Part shown: piece by piece, positions 42,955 through 51,568 of the stretch
Layout of the letters: every line of letters begins with the position of its first letter
Numbering within the stretch: the first letter of the stretch is position 1
Assembly (NCBI RefSeq): GCF_019969725.1
Contig: NZ_JAHXYW010000003.1
Coordinates: 124,001 to 188,000 of the forward strand
Reading direction: 5' to 3'
Length of the DNA stretch: 64,000 nucleotides
DNA from: Neobacillus bataviensis
GTDB lineage: Bacteria; Bacillota; Bacilli; Bacillales_B; DSM-18226
Notes under the pieces: model-generated
The model's database searches: none
Told to the model about the DNA's origin: nothing
Seen by the model: only the letters and a program-made list of their open reading frames with translations
Made by a program: the position numbers and the translations under genes

Positions 42955-43623
42955 ATGAATTTAAAAGACAATATCGGTAAATATATTAAACTAGAAATCT
43001 CCGGAAAGAAATTTATAAGCGGAATACTCTGTGATATCGGCAGTGATCTATGGGTTGTTTTCAATGGATATGATTATCTTTACATCCCAACCATTCATTG
43101 TCAAAACTGGCAATTTTTGAAACAGGATGAAATAGATGAAATTAACCTGAATGACGATTTGACGCCAATATACAATCATAATGAAGAAATTTCATTAAGA
43201 AAAACCTTAACAGCAGCAAAGGGTATTTTCACAGAAATTTATGTTACTAGTAAACAAGCACTCCATGGTTATATTATTAGCATTATGAATAACTATTTTG
43301 TTTTCTACTCCCCCATTTATAAAACGATGTTTATTTCCCTTAACCATCTAAAGTGGTTGATTCCATATACAAACAATCAACGACCTTATGGATTGAGCAA
43401 TGCTAATCTTCCAGTAAACCCTAGCAACCTAACCTTTGCCAGATCGTTTGAAGTCCAAATTGAAAAATTAACGGGAGAGCTGATTGTATTCAATATTGGT
43501 GAAAATGAGAATGTAATAGGAAAAATCCAAGGAATCAAGAATAATTTTGTTGAATTAATTAGCGCAAAAGAAGACCCAGTTTATGTGAATCTTCAGCATA
43601 TAAAAACGGTTCATATGACATAG
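42955..43623 (+). CDS. CotB-like/DUF2642-like protein, third paralogue
   Basis: 223 residues from the ATG at 42955 (AAAGGATG upstream; TTG at 42952 is an alternative). Three small beta modules with no tail: NIGKYIKLEISGKKFISGIL, FTEIYVTSKQALHGYIISI and EVQIEKLTGELIVFNIGENE. Each resembles the SH3-like repeat of CotB and DUF2642 proteins (…FVELISAKEDPVYVNLQHIK). No RGGPE and no Ser tail, so it is a structural paralogue not a phosphorylation substrate. Confidence 0.75.
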   Translation: MNLKDNIGKYIKLEISGKKFISGILCDIGSDLWVVFNGYDYLYIPTIHCQNWQFLKQDEIDEINLNDDLTPIYNHNEEISLRKTLTAAKGIFTEIYVTSKQALHGYIISIMNNYFVFYSPIYKTMFISLNHLKWLIPYTNNQRPYGLSNANLPVNPSNLTFARSFEVQIEKLTGELIVFNIGENENVIGKIQGIKNNFVELISAKEDPVYVNLQHIKTVHMT

Positions 43624-43682
43624 AATCCTCCAATTCTTTTTGGCAATGAATGAAACAAGCTTCTTAATTCAATAACTAAAAT

Positions 43683-43710
43683 AGAGTGTCTAAAACGACA
43701 CTCTTTTTAA
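43683..43710. terminator. Bidirectional terminator after the coat cluster
   Basis: AGAGTGTC / GACACTCT with TTTTT tail on the + strand, between convergent genes. Confidence 0.8.
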
Positions 43711-43717
43711 AGGAATT

Positions 43718-44365
43718 TTATTTGTTTTCCACATATACGGTCTCGGACTTATTGGGAACACGTAAATATAAGCGTTCAAAGGATATTCCAAATAAAAAGG
43801 AAACCAGATACATAGAGCCAATCATGTCAAAAATAACATGCTGCTTGACAAACAAGGTCGAGATGATAATCACCCCCCCTGTTACATGAATACATAAATT
43901 GTTTATCAGATGTTTATTTTTTATATGAAGTGAAGCAAGCATTACCGCAAATGTGGTAAGGACATGTATACTTGGGAAACAATTATAGGGACGGTCCTTC
44001 TTATAGATCCATTGAACCATACTCGTTAATAGATCATCCCCTTCAAGGCTGGGCCTCGGTACGGTTGTTTGGAAAAAGAAATAAATAATGAAGCAGATAG
44101 ACTCCGCAACAACGATTAATATTAGGGTTTTGAGATATACCTTGGTATCCTTAAAACAAAAATAGACTAAATAACAAAAGATGTATCCATACCATAAAAT
44201 GTACGGAATGATAAAAATCGATACGAACGGAATTGCATGATCAATGGGTGTTGAAAGGTCCACTCCCTTTTGTGCACCGAGATTTAATAATTGATATATT
44301 TTGGCAAGAAGCGGAATTACCAACAAGAAAAGCAAGTAGGGTGCTTTCTTCAAATGAATTTTCAC
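43718..44365 (-). CDS. PAP2-family membrane phosphatase
   Basis: 215 residues, six membrane segments. All PAP2 elements present: TTVPRPSLEGDD (motif 1), YNCFPSIHVLTTFAVML (motif 2, PSxH) and FVKQHVIFDMIGSMYLVSF (motif 3, His and Asp). It dephosphorylates a lipid or polyprenyl phosphate on the outer face of the membrane. The PSIH rather than PSGH variant resembles the inositol-phosphoceramide synthase/Aur1-like group. Single-gene unit. Confidence 0.85.
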   Translation of the reverse strand: MKIHLKKAPYLLFLLVIPLLAKIYQLLNLGAQKGVDLSTPIDHAIPFVSIFIIPYILWYGYIFCYLVYFCFKDTKVYLKTLILIVVAESICFIIYFFFQTTVPRPSLEGDDLLTSMVQWIYKKDRPYNCFPSIHVLTTFAVMLASLHIKNKHLINNLCIHVTGGVIIISTLFVKQHVIFDMIGSMYLVSFLFGISFERLYLRVPNKSETVYVENK

Positions 44366-44405
44366 GCTGTCGTCACCCCCAAAATATGAAGTTTTTTTAA
44401 CCGAT

Positions 44406-45479
44406 TTATAGTTTTGAGCGTACGATTTCCGCCTCTTTTACGATTTGATTGATCAGGTCACTAGCACGTAATTTCCGGGCCAGTCTCGGGCTTTGACCAG
44501 CCCAAAGGGACATATTTTCGGGATTTCCCTTTGCGCTTGAGATTTTTCTTATCGCTTTAGTTAATTCGTTTTGTATTGGATAGTCTGGCAATCCCTCTTC
44601 AAAACTGGAGAATTTTTCAATGAAGCGATTGTTTACCCCTCTAGCCATTTTTCCTGAAAAGGCTTTGGTAACTACAATTTGTTCTTCTGTTGCTTGGATA
44701 ATCGCTTCTTTATGAATTTGGTTTGCACTGCTCTCTTCGCAAACAAGAAAAGCAGAACCCATTTGGACCCCAAGGGCACCAAGGGATTTCGCAGCAATCA
44801 ATCCTCTTCCGTCCATGATTCCGCCAGCGGCAATAATCGGAATGCTAATTAGATCTGCCACCTGCGGGAGTAATGACATTAAGCCAATTAAGCTATGTTT
44901 ATTTTCAGTATGAAAGGTCCCGCGATGCCCCCCTGCTTCTGTTCCCTGGACGACAATAGCATCCATCCCTGCTTTTTCATTGATATGGGCTTCTGATACT
45001 GTTGTGGCTGTTCCGATTAAGACGACCCCGTTTTCCTTAAGTTTGTTAATCTGATCAAGCGGTGGAATGCCAAAAGTAAAGGAACAAATTGGCACATTTT
45101 CATCCAAAATAACTTTTAGTTGTTCATGAAAACTTTGTAAATCTTCCTCAAAGCTTGGAAGTACTACTGTATCCTCAACACCTAGTTCTTCCAATATTGG
45201 CTGTAATAAGGTTTTGGCGTTATGCATTCTTTCTTTATCTGCTTCATATTTTGCAGGTACGAATATATTTACCCCGAATGGTTTATCAGTTAACTGCTGA
45301 ACTTCCTTTATCTGAAGTCGGACTTGTTCAGGACTCATATAGCCAGCGCCAATCATTCCTAGGGCGCCTGAGTTAGAAACGGCTGCCACTAACTTCGAGG
45401 ACGTGATTCCCCCTGCCATCGGCGCTTGAATAATTGGATATTTAATCTTTAGCAATCTCGAAAAATTATTTTCCCACAA
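44406..45479 (-). CDS. Nitronate monooxygenase (2-nitropropane dioxygenase family)
   Basis: 357 residues, TTG start at 45479 with a G-rich ribosome site. FMN TIM barrel: YPIIQAPMAGGITSSKLVAA, AMIGAGY-like loop at 42, GVNIFVP, VVQGTEAGGHRGTFH (catalytic His) and PIIAAGGIMDGRGLIAAKSLGALGVQMGSAF (read as two parts). The enzyme oxidises toxic propionate-3-nitronate to harmless products with O2. Monocistronic. Confidence 0.93.
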   Translation of the reverse strand: MWENNFSRLLKIKYPIIQAPMAGGITSSKLVAAVSNSGALGMIGAGYMSPEQVRLQIKEVQQLTDKPFGVNIFVPAKYEADKERMHNAKTLLQPILEELGVEDTVVLPSFEEDLQSFHEQLKVILDENVPICSFTFGIPPLDQINKLKENGVVLIGTATTVSEAHINEKAGMDAIVVQGTEAGGHRGTFHTENKHSLIGLMSLLPQVADLISIPIIAAGGIMDGRGLIAAKSLGALGVQMGSAFLVCEESSANQIHKEAIIQATEEQIVVTKAFSGKMARGVNNRFIEKFSSFEEGLPDYPIQNELTKAIRKISSAKGNPENMSLWAGQSPRLARKLRASDLINQIVKEAEIVRSKL

Positions 45480-45626
45480 GAATTTCTGCCCCCCCTGATT
45501 TGATTTTATTGCTAATATTTCCCTAATTAAATTTTATCATTGTTTATACGTGTAGCAAGAATAAATTCATTCAGGACTAGTATGATATTGTGATATGATG
45601 GAGCCATCTGAGATGAAGTTGGTGAA

Positions 45627-46022
45627 ATGGTGGAACGGATTGTTTTATTTGATGGGGTCTGTAATCTTTGTAATAATAGCGTGCATTTTATTTTAAAACG
45701 AGATATCAATAGATCCTTTAAATTTGCCTCGCTCCAAGGTGAAACCGGTCAAAAGCTTCTGAAACAATACGGCTTAAATACCGCTATGAATAGCTTTGTA
45801 CTCATCGAGAACAATAAACCATATCTAAAGTCGACTGCTGCATTAAGAGTTTGTATGAAGTTGAGAGGTGCTTGGCGATTATTTTCACTCTTTATAGTCA
45901 TCCCTAAGCCCTTCAGAGATTTCGTCTATGAGGTCATCGCCAATAATCGTTATAAATGGTTTGGTAAAAAAGAAAGCTGCCTGCTCCCTTTGCCGGAATG
46001 GAAAGACAGATTTTTGGATTGA
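45627..46022 (+). CDS. DCC-family thiol-disulfide oxidoreductase-like protein (YuxK-like)
   Basis: 131 residues. Family signature at the N-terminus: RIVLFDGVCNLCNNSVHFIL, with CxxC in a DxxCxxC setting, and the C-terminal YRWF-like KWFGKKESCLLP. Members are small thioredoxin-like proteins of unproven redox role. Start ATG at 45627; ribosome site weak (GAAGTTGGTG). Confidence 0.88.
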   Translation: MVERIVLFDGVCNLCNNSVHFILKRDINRSFKFASLQGETGQKLLKQYGLNTAMNSFVLIENNKPYLKSTAALRVCMKLRGAWRLFSLFIVIPKPFRDFVYEVIANNRYKWFGKKESCLLPLPEWKDRFLD

Positions 46023-46028
46023 CCATTT

Positions 46029-46075
46029 AAAAAAAGAAATGTCATTCAAGAGCGAATGGCATTTCTTTTTTGCTT
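46029..46075. terminator. Strong bidirectional terminator
   Basis: AAAAAAGAAATG / CATTTCTTTTTT outer arms with CATTC/GAATG inner stem; T-runs on both sides, between convergent genes. Confidence 0.9.
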
Positions 46076-46087
46076 TACATTTCGTTA

Positions 46088-46507
46088 TTAAGATTTCGGA
46101 TGATTCAAGTCCCAAATGATTCCGAATGCATCTTTTACTTTTGCATATTTTGCACCCCAAAAAGTATCCTGCAATTCCATAAATACGGTACCTTTTTCGC
46201 TTAGTGCGTTATAAATTTTTTGAATTTCTTCTTCGCTCTCTAATTCAATTGCCAATGAGATATTACTTCCGACTGTCACGGGATTACCTGGAAAAGCATC
46301 GGAAGCCATTAAAAATAAATCGTCTTTTTTAAATTGTGCGTGAATAATTCGGTCCGCTGCCTCAGGTGGTGTCGGGTAATCTGCTTCGCCATACGTTTGC
46401 AGGTTTAATACTTCTCCGCCAAATACTTCTCGATAATACTCTAATGCTTCTTTTGCATTGCCATCAAACATCAAATACGGTGTAGCTTGTCCCTTCAAAT
46501 TGAACAC
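46088..46507 (-). CDS. VOC-family protein (PhnB/glyoxalase-like)
   Basis: 139 residues. Begins with the PhnB-type strand TPYLMFDGNAKEALEYYREV and FGGEVLNLQTYGE, mid part IIHAQFKKDDLFLMASDAFP, and ends TFWGAKYAKVKDAFGIIWDL. Same fold as glyoxalase/bleomycin-resistance proteins; PhnB-type members have no proven enzyme activity. Confidence 0.88.
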   Translation of the reverse strand: MFNLKGQATPYLMFDGNAKEALEYYREVFGGEVLNLQTYGEADYPTPPEAADRIIHAQFKKDDLFLMASDAFPGNPVTVGSNISLAIELESEEEIQKIYNALSEKGTVFMELQDTFWGAKYAKVKDAFGIIWDLNHPKS

Positions 46508-46640
46508 TCCTCTAAAAAATTAATACCACTTTTATCATTCGATCAATGTAAGTAAAATTCCTTTGTTGTCAGAACAAATGTTTCAAGTCAACAAAATACT
46601 ATTTTTTCTAATTGCCAATTTTTCTATACATAAATTCTTG

Positions 46641-47192
46641 CTAAGAACCCTGATATGAAGCTTTATGAAATTGGCTTATACATTTAAAAAGCAGCTTCCC
46701 ATCTGAATGTATTTCAGCATCATTCCATAACTTCAAAAACATCGCTTGGTACGGCTCCGGAACCCAAATGTAGTGATGGATGTAATCCGTTAGAATAAAG
46801 CCGCACTTTTGCCAAAAATGGATTCTTGCCAAATTCTCGGGTGTTGCCTCTGATTCCACTTCAATGACCAAACTATCGAAGGATTCCGAGGTAATTGACC
46901 ATTCCTTAATATGTTTAATCGTTTTCAAACCATACCCTTGGTTTTGAAAATCCTGTTGTACAGCTAAATAATCAATCAGCAGGGCTTGGGTACCCTTCAG
47001 CTTTCCAGTCAACGCCATCGATACAACTTGGTCACCGACAAAACCCATATGTAAAAAGCACATTTCTTTCCGAAACATATTACGGATAATTTTTTCAGGT
47101 TTAGCGCCCTTCTCAGCAAATGCTTGATGATAGATAGGACTGACCATTTCCCATATCTTCTCATCCCACTGATGAATCGATTTGAATTTCAC
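46641..47192 (-). CDS. GNAT-family N-acetyltransferase
   Basis: 183 residues from the GTG at 47192, which has GGAGG at 10 nt; the longer frame from 47243 would place the start inside its own ribosome site. GNAT motif A: YLAVQQDFQNQGYGLKTIKH; motif B: NLARIHFWQKCGFILTDY. Unknown substrate. Preceded by the candidate sRNA on the same strand. Confidence 0.78.
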   Translation of the reverse strand: MKFKSIHQWDEKIWEMVSPIYHQAFAEKGAKPEKIIRNMFRKEMCFLHMGFVGDQVVSMALTGKLKGTQALLIDYLAVQQDFQNQGYGLKTIKHIKEWSITSESFDSLVIEVESEATPENLARIHFWQKCGFILTDYIHHYIWVPEPYQAMFLKLWNDAEIHSDGKLLFKCISQFHKASYQGS

Positions 47193-47257
47193 AGGTGGCA
47201 TTCCTCCAATAAATGAATAAAGCGTTATTGCTAATTTTACCAAAAATCCCTGGGAGC

Positions 47258-47357
47258 AAAAAAAAACCTTTGAACAAAAGTCAAAGGTTCCAACGAGAAC
47301 TTAGTGGTCAAGGCTAAGCTCCCACATTAGGAGGTCTAAACTCAGAAGAATTTAAAC
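47258..47357 (-). ncRNA. Candidate small RNA, about 100 nt, with anti-Shine-Dalgarno segment
   Basis: A stand-alone minus-strand transcription unit without a coding frame. Promoter: TTGAAA (47387-47392), 17-bp spacer, TAAAAT (47364-47369). Three predicted hairpins follow: around GACCTCCTAATGTGGGAG (CUCC/GGGAG pairing), CTTAG-N9-CTAAG, and a terminator AACCTTTGA / TCAAAGGTT with nine T. The segment ACCTCCT is complementary to the AGGAGGU Shine-Dalgarno consensus, as in FsrA/RsaE-like regulators. I cannot assign it to a named RNA. It could also be the leader of the GNAT gene 65 bp further, but the terminator argues for independence. Confidence 0.65.
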
Positions 47358-47363
47358 ATCTTT

Positions 47364-47392
47364 ATTTTACCATTTTCTTAATATTCTTTCAA
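47364..47392 (-). promoter_or_regulatory. Promoter of the candidate sRNA
   Basis: -35 TTGAAA at 47387-47392, optimal 17-bp spacing and -10 TAAAAT at 47364-47369; no other gene start lies within normal reach. Confidence 0.7.
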
Positions 47393-47463
47393 CACTTCAA
47401 AGCTGTAAAGAGTAAAAGTGGTTCAAAAGGCTTAATTGTTATTTTTTTATTAAAAATAATTCG

Positions 47464-47524
47464 TTGACAAACTTGTATATACAAGTTAGAATGAAAACGT
47501 CATCAAAACTTGTATATACAGGTT
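47464..47524 (+). promoter_or_regulatory. tre promoter with two TreR operators and a cre-like site
   Basis: -35 TTGACA (47464-47469), spacer of exactly 17 bp, -10 TAGAAT (47487-47492). The spacer is filled by a perfect 18-bp palindrome AACTTGTATATACAAGTT (47470-47487), the known TreR operator type. A second copy with one change (AACTTGTATATACAGGTT) is at 47507-47524, centres 37 bp apart. Between them TGAAAACGTCATCA (47492-47505) matches the CcpA cre consensus with one mismatch. So both trehalose induction and glucose repression act here. Confidence 0.9.
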
Positions 47525-47622
47525 GCTAAATCTCCATTTGAAAAGGCATTCAAAACCGGTATATATATCTATATAAAAAATAATTTGAATTGGGTTATTC
47601 CCATTCACCAGGGGGAAGTCAA

Positions 47623-49047
47623 ATGGCAAAGTACACAGATCCTTCAAAAGATTTATTGAAACACATTGGCGGTAAAGAAAACATAGCAGCCGTCACCCAT
47701 TGCGTTACAAGAATGCGGTTTGTACTCAATGATCCTAGCAAAGCAGATGTGAAAGAAATTGAGTCAATTGGACTGGTAAAAGGCACATTTACCCAAGCAG
47801 GCCAATTCCAAGTAATCATTGGAAATGAAGTCTCAAGCTTTTACAACGAATTTGTCAAAATAGCTGGTGTAGACGGAACTTCAAAAGAAGAAGCCAAAAA
47901 AGCAGCTAAGCAAAATCAAAACTGGATTCAGCGTATGATGGGTCATTTAGCGGAAATTTTCACCCCATTAATCCCTGCCCTTGTAGTCGGAGGTTTAATC
48001 CTTGGTTTCCGAAATGTAATCGGTGACATCAAATTATTGGATAACGGCACGAAGACCATTATTGAAGTATCCCAGTTCTGGGCCGGTGTTCACTCTTTCC
48101 TATGGCTAATCGGTGAAGCAATATTTCACTTCCTTCCAGTTGGAATCACTTGGTCAGTTGCGAAGAAAATGGGTGCGTCTCAAATCCTGGGTATTGTTCT
48201 TGGTATTACCCTAGTATCACCGCAATTATTAAATGCTTATGCCGTTGCCGGTGCAAAAGAAATTCCAACATGGGATTTTGGTTTTGCCCACATTAAAATG
48301 ATTGGATATCAAGCACAAGTAATTCCTGCTATTTTAGCCGGATTAGTATTAGGCTTCTTGGAAACAAAATTGCGTAAAATTGTTCCAAACTCAATCTCTA
48401 TGATTGTTGTACCGTTCTTTGCGTTAGTTCCAACTGTATTAATTGCTCACACGATTCTAGGCCCTATCGGCTGGTCTATCGGTTCTGGCATTTCTCATGT
48501 TGTATATTCTAGCTTAACTTCAGCATTTGGCTGGTTATTCGCCGCAATCTTTGGTTTTGCCTATGCTCCTCTTGTAATTACAGGTTTACACCATATGACA
48601 AATGCGATTGACCTTCAATTGATGAGTGAACTTGGCGGAACAAACCTATGGCCAATGATTGCCCTCTCAAATATCGCTCAAGGCTCAGCCGTTCTTGCGA
48701 TGATCTTTATTAATCGTAAAAATGAGGAAGAAAAGCAAGTATCCATTCCAGCCGCGATCTCTTGTTACTTAGGTGTAACAGAGCCTGCGATGTTCGGTAT
48801 CAACTTAAAATACGGCTTCCCATTCCTTGCTGCAATGATTGGTTCCATGATTGCGGGTGTTGTATCTGTAGCCAGCGGTGTAATGGCTAACTCAATTGGT
48901 GTCGGCGGTTTGCCTGGTATTTTATCAATCCAGCCTAAACATATGGCAATGTTTGCAATTTGTATGCTGATTGCGATTGTGGTTCCATTCATCTTAACGA
49001 ACATCTTTGCAAAAACAGGTGTTAAAAAGTTTTCTGTAAAAAAATAA
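47623..49047 (+). CDS. treP: PTS trehalose-specific EIIBC permease
   Basis: 474 residues from the ATG at 47623 (AGGGGGAAG ribosome site; 11 extra N-terminal codons rejected). EIIB domain 1-85 with phospho-Cys in VTHCVTRMRFVL; EIIC domain from about 105 with FTPLIPALVVGGLILGFRN and the substrate block GITVEPAMFGINL-like VTEPAMFGINLKYGFP. No EIIA, so phosphate comes from another EIIA, as for B. subtilis TreP. It imports and phosphorylates trehalose to trehalose-6-P. Confidence 0.97.
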   Translation: MAKYTDPSKDLLKHIGGKENIAAVTHCVTRMRFVLNDPSKADVKEIESIGLVKGTFTQAGQFQVIIGNEVSSFYNEFVKIAGVDGTSKEEAKKAAKQNQNWIQRMMGHLAEIFTPLIPALVVGGLILGFRNVIGDIKLLDNGTKTIIEVSQFWAGVHSFLWLIGEAIFHFLPVGITWSVAKKMGASQILGIVLGITLVSPQLLNAYAVAGAKEIPTWDFGFAHIKMIGYQAQVIPAILAGLVLGFLETKLRKIVPNSISMIVVPFFALVPTVLIAHTILGPIGWSIGSGISHVVYSSLTSAFGWLFAAIFGFAYAPLVITGLHHMTNAIDLQLMSELGGTNLWPMIALSNIAQGSAVLAMIFINRKNEEEKQVSIPAAISCYLGVTEPAMFGINLKYGFPFLAAMIGSMIAGVVSVASGVMANSIGVGGLPGILSIQPKHMAMFAICMLIAIVVPFILTNIFAKTGVKKFSVKK

Positions 49048-49056
49048 AACTCCATT

Positions 49057-49083
49057 AGGAGGGAGACGGACTCCCTCCTTTTT
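49057..49083 (+). terminator. Intercistronic terminator between treP and treA
   Basis: AGGAGGGAG / CTCCCTCCT with 5-nt loop and T5, 10 bp after the treP stop. It should reduce treA/treR transcription relative to treP. Confidence 0.8.
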
Positions 49084-49120
49084 GACATTAGAATAAAAAA
49101 ATTTTAGGTGGGTGTTTGAA

Positions 49121-50788
49121 TTGGCAACATCATGGTGGAAGAATGCAGTGGTATATCAAATCTATCCAAAAAGTTTTTATGATACATCAGGAAATGGTAC
49201 AGGGGATATCCAGGGTATTATCGAAAAACTCGACTATTTAAAAAATCTCGGTGTCGATGTACTTTGGCTTACCCCTATTTATCAATCTCCACAGCGTGAT
49301 AACGGTTATGATATAAGTGATTACTACCGCATTCACGAAGAGTATGGAACTATGGAAGATGTTGATCGGCTGCTCGAAGAAGCTCATAAACGTGGGCTTA
49401 AAATCATTATGGATATTGTCATCAACCATACGTCAACCGAACATGAATGGTTTAAACAAGCAAGATCCTCCAAGGATAACCCCTACAGGGACTTTTATAT
49501 TTGGAAGGATGGTGAAAATGGCGGGCCTCCGACAAATTGGGAATCAAAATTTGGCGGTTCTGCTTGGGAATATGATAAGGTAACGGGGCAATATTACCTT
49601 CATTTATTCGATGTCACACAAGCGGATTTAAACTGGGAAAACGAGCAAGTCCGTACTGCTTTATATGATATGATGCATTTTTGGCTAAAAAAAGGTGTCG
49701 ACGGCTTCCGGCTTGATGTGATAAATCTTATTTCCAAGGACCAGCAATTTCCTCAGGATGAAAGTGACGGACGCAAATTTTATACCGATGGCCCGCGGAT
49801 TCATGAGTTTCTTCATGAAATGAATGAAAAGGTTTTTTCAAAATACGATATCATGACCGTTGGTGAAATGTCGTCAACGTCCATTGATAACTGTATTGGG
49901 TATACCAACCCTAATCGTGAAGAATTAAACATGATTTTTAGTTTCCACCATTTAAAAGTAGACTATCCGAATGGGGATAAATGGACGAAGGCGGAATTTG
50001 ACTTTCAGGCTTTAAAGCAAATTCTTTCCAAGTGGCAGCTGGAAATGAATGAAGGCGGCGGCTGGAATGCCCTTTTCTGGTGCAACCATGACCAGCCTCG
50101 TGTAGTATCCCGTTTCGGTGATGACAAAAAATATCACAAAGAGTCGGCCAAAATGCTGGCAACGGCTTTGCATATGATGCAAGGAACCCCTTATATTTAT
50201 CAAGGGGAAGAATTCGGAATGACAAACCCAGACTTTGATTCGATTGACGAATACCGCGATGTTGAATCGATAAATATTTTTAACATCAAGAAAAATGAAG
50301 GCCTGGATGAACAAGAAATTATTGAAGTCCTTAAGCAAAAATCCCGGGATAACTCTAGAACTCCTGTTCAGTGGAATGCTAGTTTTCATGCAGGTTTTAC
50401 GGCGGGAACTCCTTGGATTGAAACAGCAGCCAATTATCAAGAGATTAATGCTGAGAACGCACTTCAGGATCCGACTTCCATCTTCTATCACTATCAAAAG
50501 CTAATTCACTTAAGGAAAGAATATGATGTGATCACGGACGGCAATTTCGAGTTAATTTTAGATCGTGATGAAGAAATATTTGCTTACGTAAGGGAAAACG
50601 GGCCGGAAAAATTACTGGTCATAAACAATTTTTATGGGAACGAAAAATTGATCACCCTCCCTGCCCATTTGCATCTTGATGATTATATTAGTGAAATGTT
50701 AATCTCAAACTATACAGATTCCCCTTCATTAAAAAGGGAAATCCAGCTGCGGCCATATGAGTCGCTTGTGTATTACCTGAAAAAATGA
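49121..50788 (+). CDS. treA: Trehalose-6-phosphate hydrolase
   Basis: 555 residues from the TTG at 49121 (AGGTGGG at 8 nt; the GTG at 49112 lies in the site). GH13 features: WWKNAVVYQIYPKSF, DVLWLTPIYQSPQRDNGYDI, catalytic Asp in GFRLDVINLIS, Glu in TVGEMSS and Asp/His in WCNHDQPRVVSRFG. It splits trehalose-6-P to glucose and glucose-6-P in the cytoplasm. Lies between treP and treR in one operon. Confidence 0.97.
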   Translation: MATSWWKNAVVYQIYPKSFYDTSGNGTGDIQGIIEKLDYLKNLGVDVLWLTPIYQSPQRDNGYDISDYYRIHEEYGTMEDVDRLLEEAHKRGLKIIMDIVINHTSTEHEWFKQARSSKDNPYRDFYIWKDGENGGPPTNWESKFGGSAWEYDKVTGQYYLHLFDVTQADLNWENEQVRTALYDMMHFWLKKGVDGFRLDVINLISKDQQFPQDESDGRKFYTDGPRIHEFLHEMNEKVFSKYDIMTVGEMSSTSIDNCIGYTNPNREELNMIFSFHHLKVDYPNGDKWTKAEFDFQALKQILSKWQLEMNEGGGWNALFWCNHDQPRVVSRFGDDKKYHKESAKMLATALHMMQGTPYIYQGEEFGMTNPDFDSIDEYRDVESINIFNIKKNEGLDEQEIIEVLKQKSRDNSRTPVQWNASFHAGFTAGTPWIETAANYQEINAENALQDPTSIFYHYQKLIHLRKEYDVITDGNFELILDRDEEIFAYVRENGPEKLLVINNFYGNEKLITLPAHLHLDDYISEMLISNYTDSPSLKREIQLRPYESLVYYLKK

Positions 50789-50802
50789 ACGGAGAGGTCA
50801 AC

Positions 50803-51516
50803 ATGACGAACAAGTATCTAACCATTTATAACACCATTGTCGAGCAAATAAAGAGCGGCGAAATTCCACCGCAGACGCTCCTCCCTTCTGAGAATGAATT
50901 ATCCGAACAATTCCATACCTCCAGGGAAACGATTAGAAAAGCGTTGAATTTGTTGTCGCAAAATGGCTATATTCAAAAAGTTAGAGGCAAAGGTTCGATT
51001 GTGATTGATCTTTCGAAGTTTGATTTTCCCGTTTCGGGCTTGGTCAGCTTTAAAGAGCTGGCACAAAAAATGGGCCGAAAACCAAAAACGATTGTGAATG
51101 AGTTTTCCTTAATCAAACCCGAAGCCTATATTCGGCAGCAACTTCACCTTTCAAGCAAGGACCTAGTTTGGAAAGTAGTTAGAACGCGGGAAATGGGCGG
51201 AGAAAAAATTATTTTAGATAAAGACTTCTTAGGTAAAAAATATGTACCCCATTTAACTGAGGAAATTTGTGCGGATTCGATTTATCAGTATCTTGAAAAC
51301 GACTTAAACATGACCATCAGTTTTGCCAGAAAAGAAATTGTCGTGGAAGAGCCTACCAACGAGGATCGGACACTTCTGGATTTGGAGGGCTTTCATAATA
51401 TCGTTGTAATCAAAAACTATGTCTATTTAGATGATGCAAGCCTTTTTCAATACACAGAATCAAGGCACCGTCCTGATAAATTCCGCTTTGTTGACTTTGC
51501 GCGGAGATCACGGTAA
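50803..51516 (+). CDS. treR: Trehalose operon repressor
   Basis: 237 residues from the ATG at 50803 (GGAGAGG ribosome site). GntR-type wHTH: LLPSENELSEQFHTSRETIRKALNLL (read in two parts) and KVRGKGSIV; effector domain of the HutC/UTRA type with FSLIKPEAY and YQYLENDLNMTISFARKEI. TreR binds the palindromes at 47470 and 47507, with trehalose-6-P as inducer. Overlaps the treA end closely (14 bp gap). Confidence 0.95.
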   Translation: MTNKYLTIYNTIVEQIKSGEIPPQTLLPSENELSEQFHTSRETIRKALNLLSQNGYIQKVRGKGSIVIDLSKFDFPVSGLVSFKELAQKMGRKPKTIVNEFSLIKPEAYIRQQLHLSSKDLVWKVVRTREMGGEKIILDKDFLGKKYVPHLTEEICADSIYQYLENDLNMTISFARKEIVVEEPTNEDRTLLDLEGFHNIVVIKNYVYLDDASLFQYTESRHRPDKFRFVDFARRSR

Positions 51517-51521
51517 CTCAT

Positions 51522-51560
51522 AAGGAGACCCCTAATATTTAAAAAGGGATCTCCTTTTTC
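51522..51560. terminator. Bidirectional terminator after treR
   Basis: AAGGAGA-c-CCC / GGG-a-TCTCCTT hairpin with TTTTT tail, between the convergent treR and kinase-STAS genes. Confidence 0.8.
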
Positions 51561-51568
51561 ATATTTTT

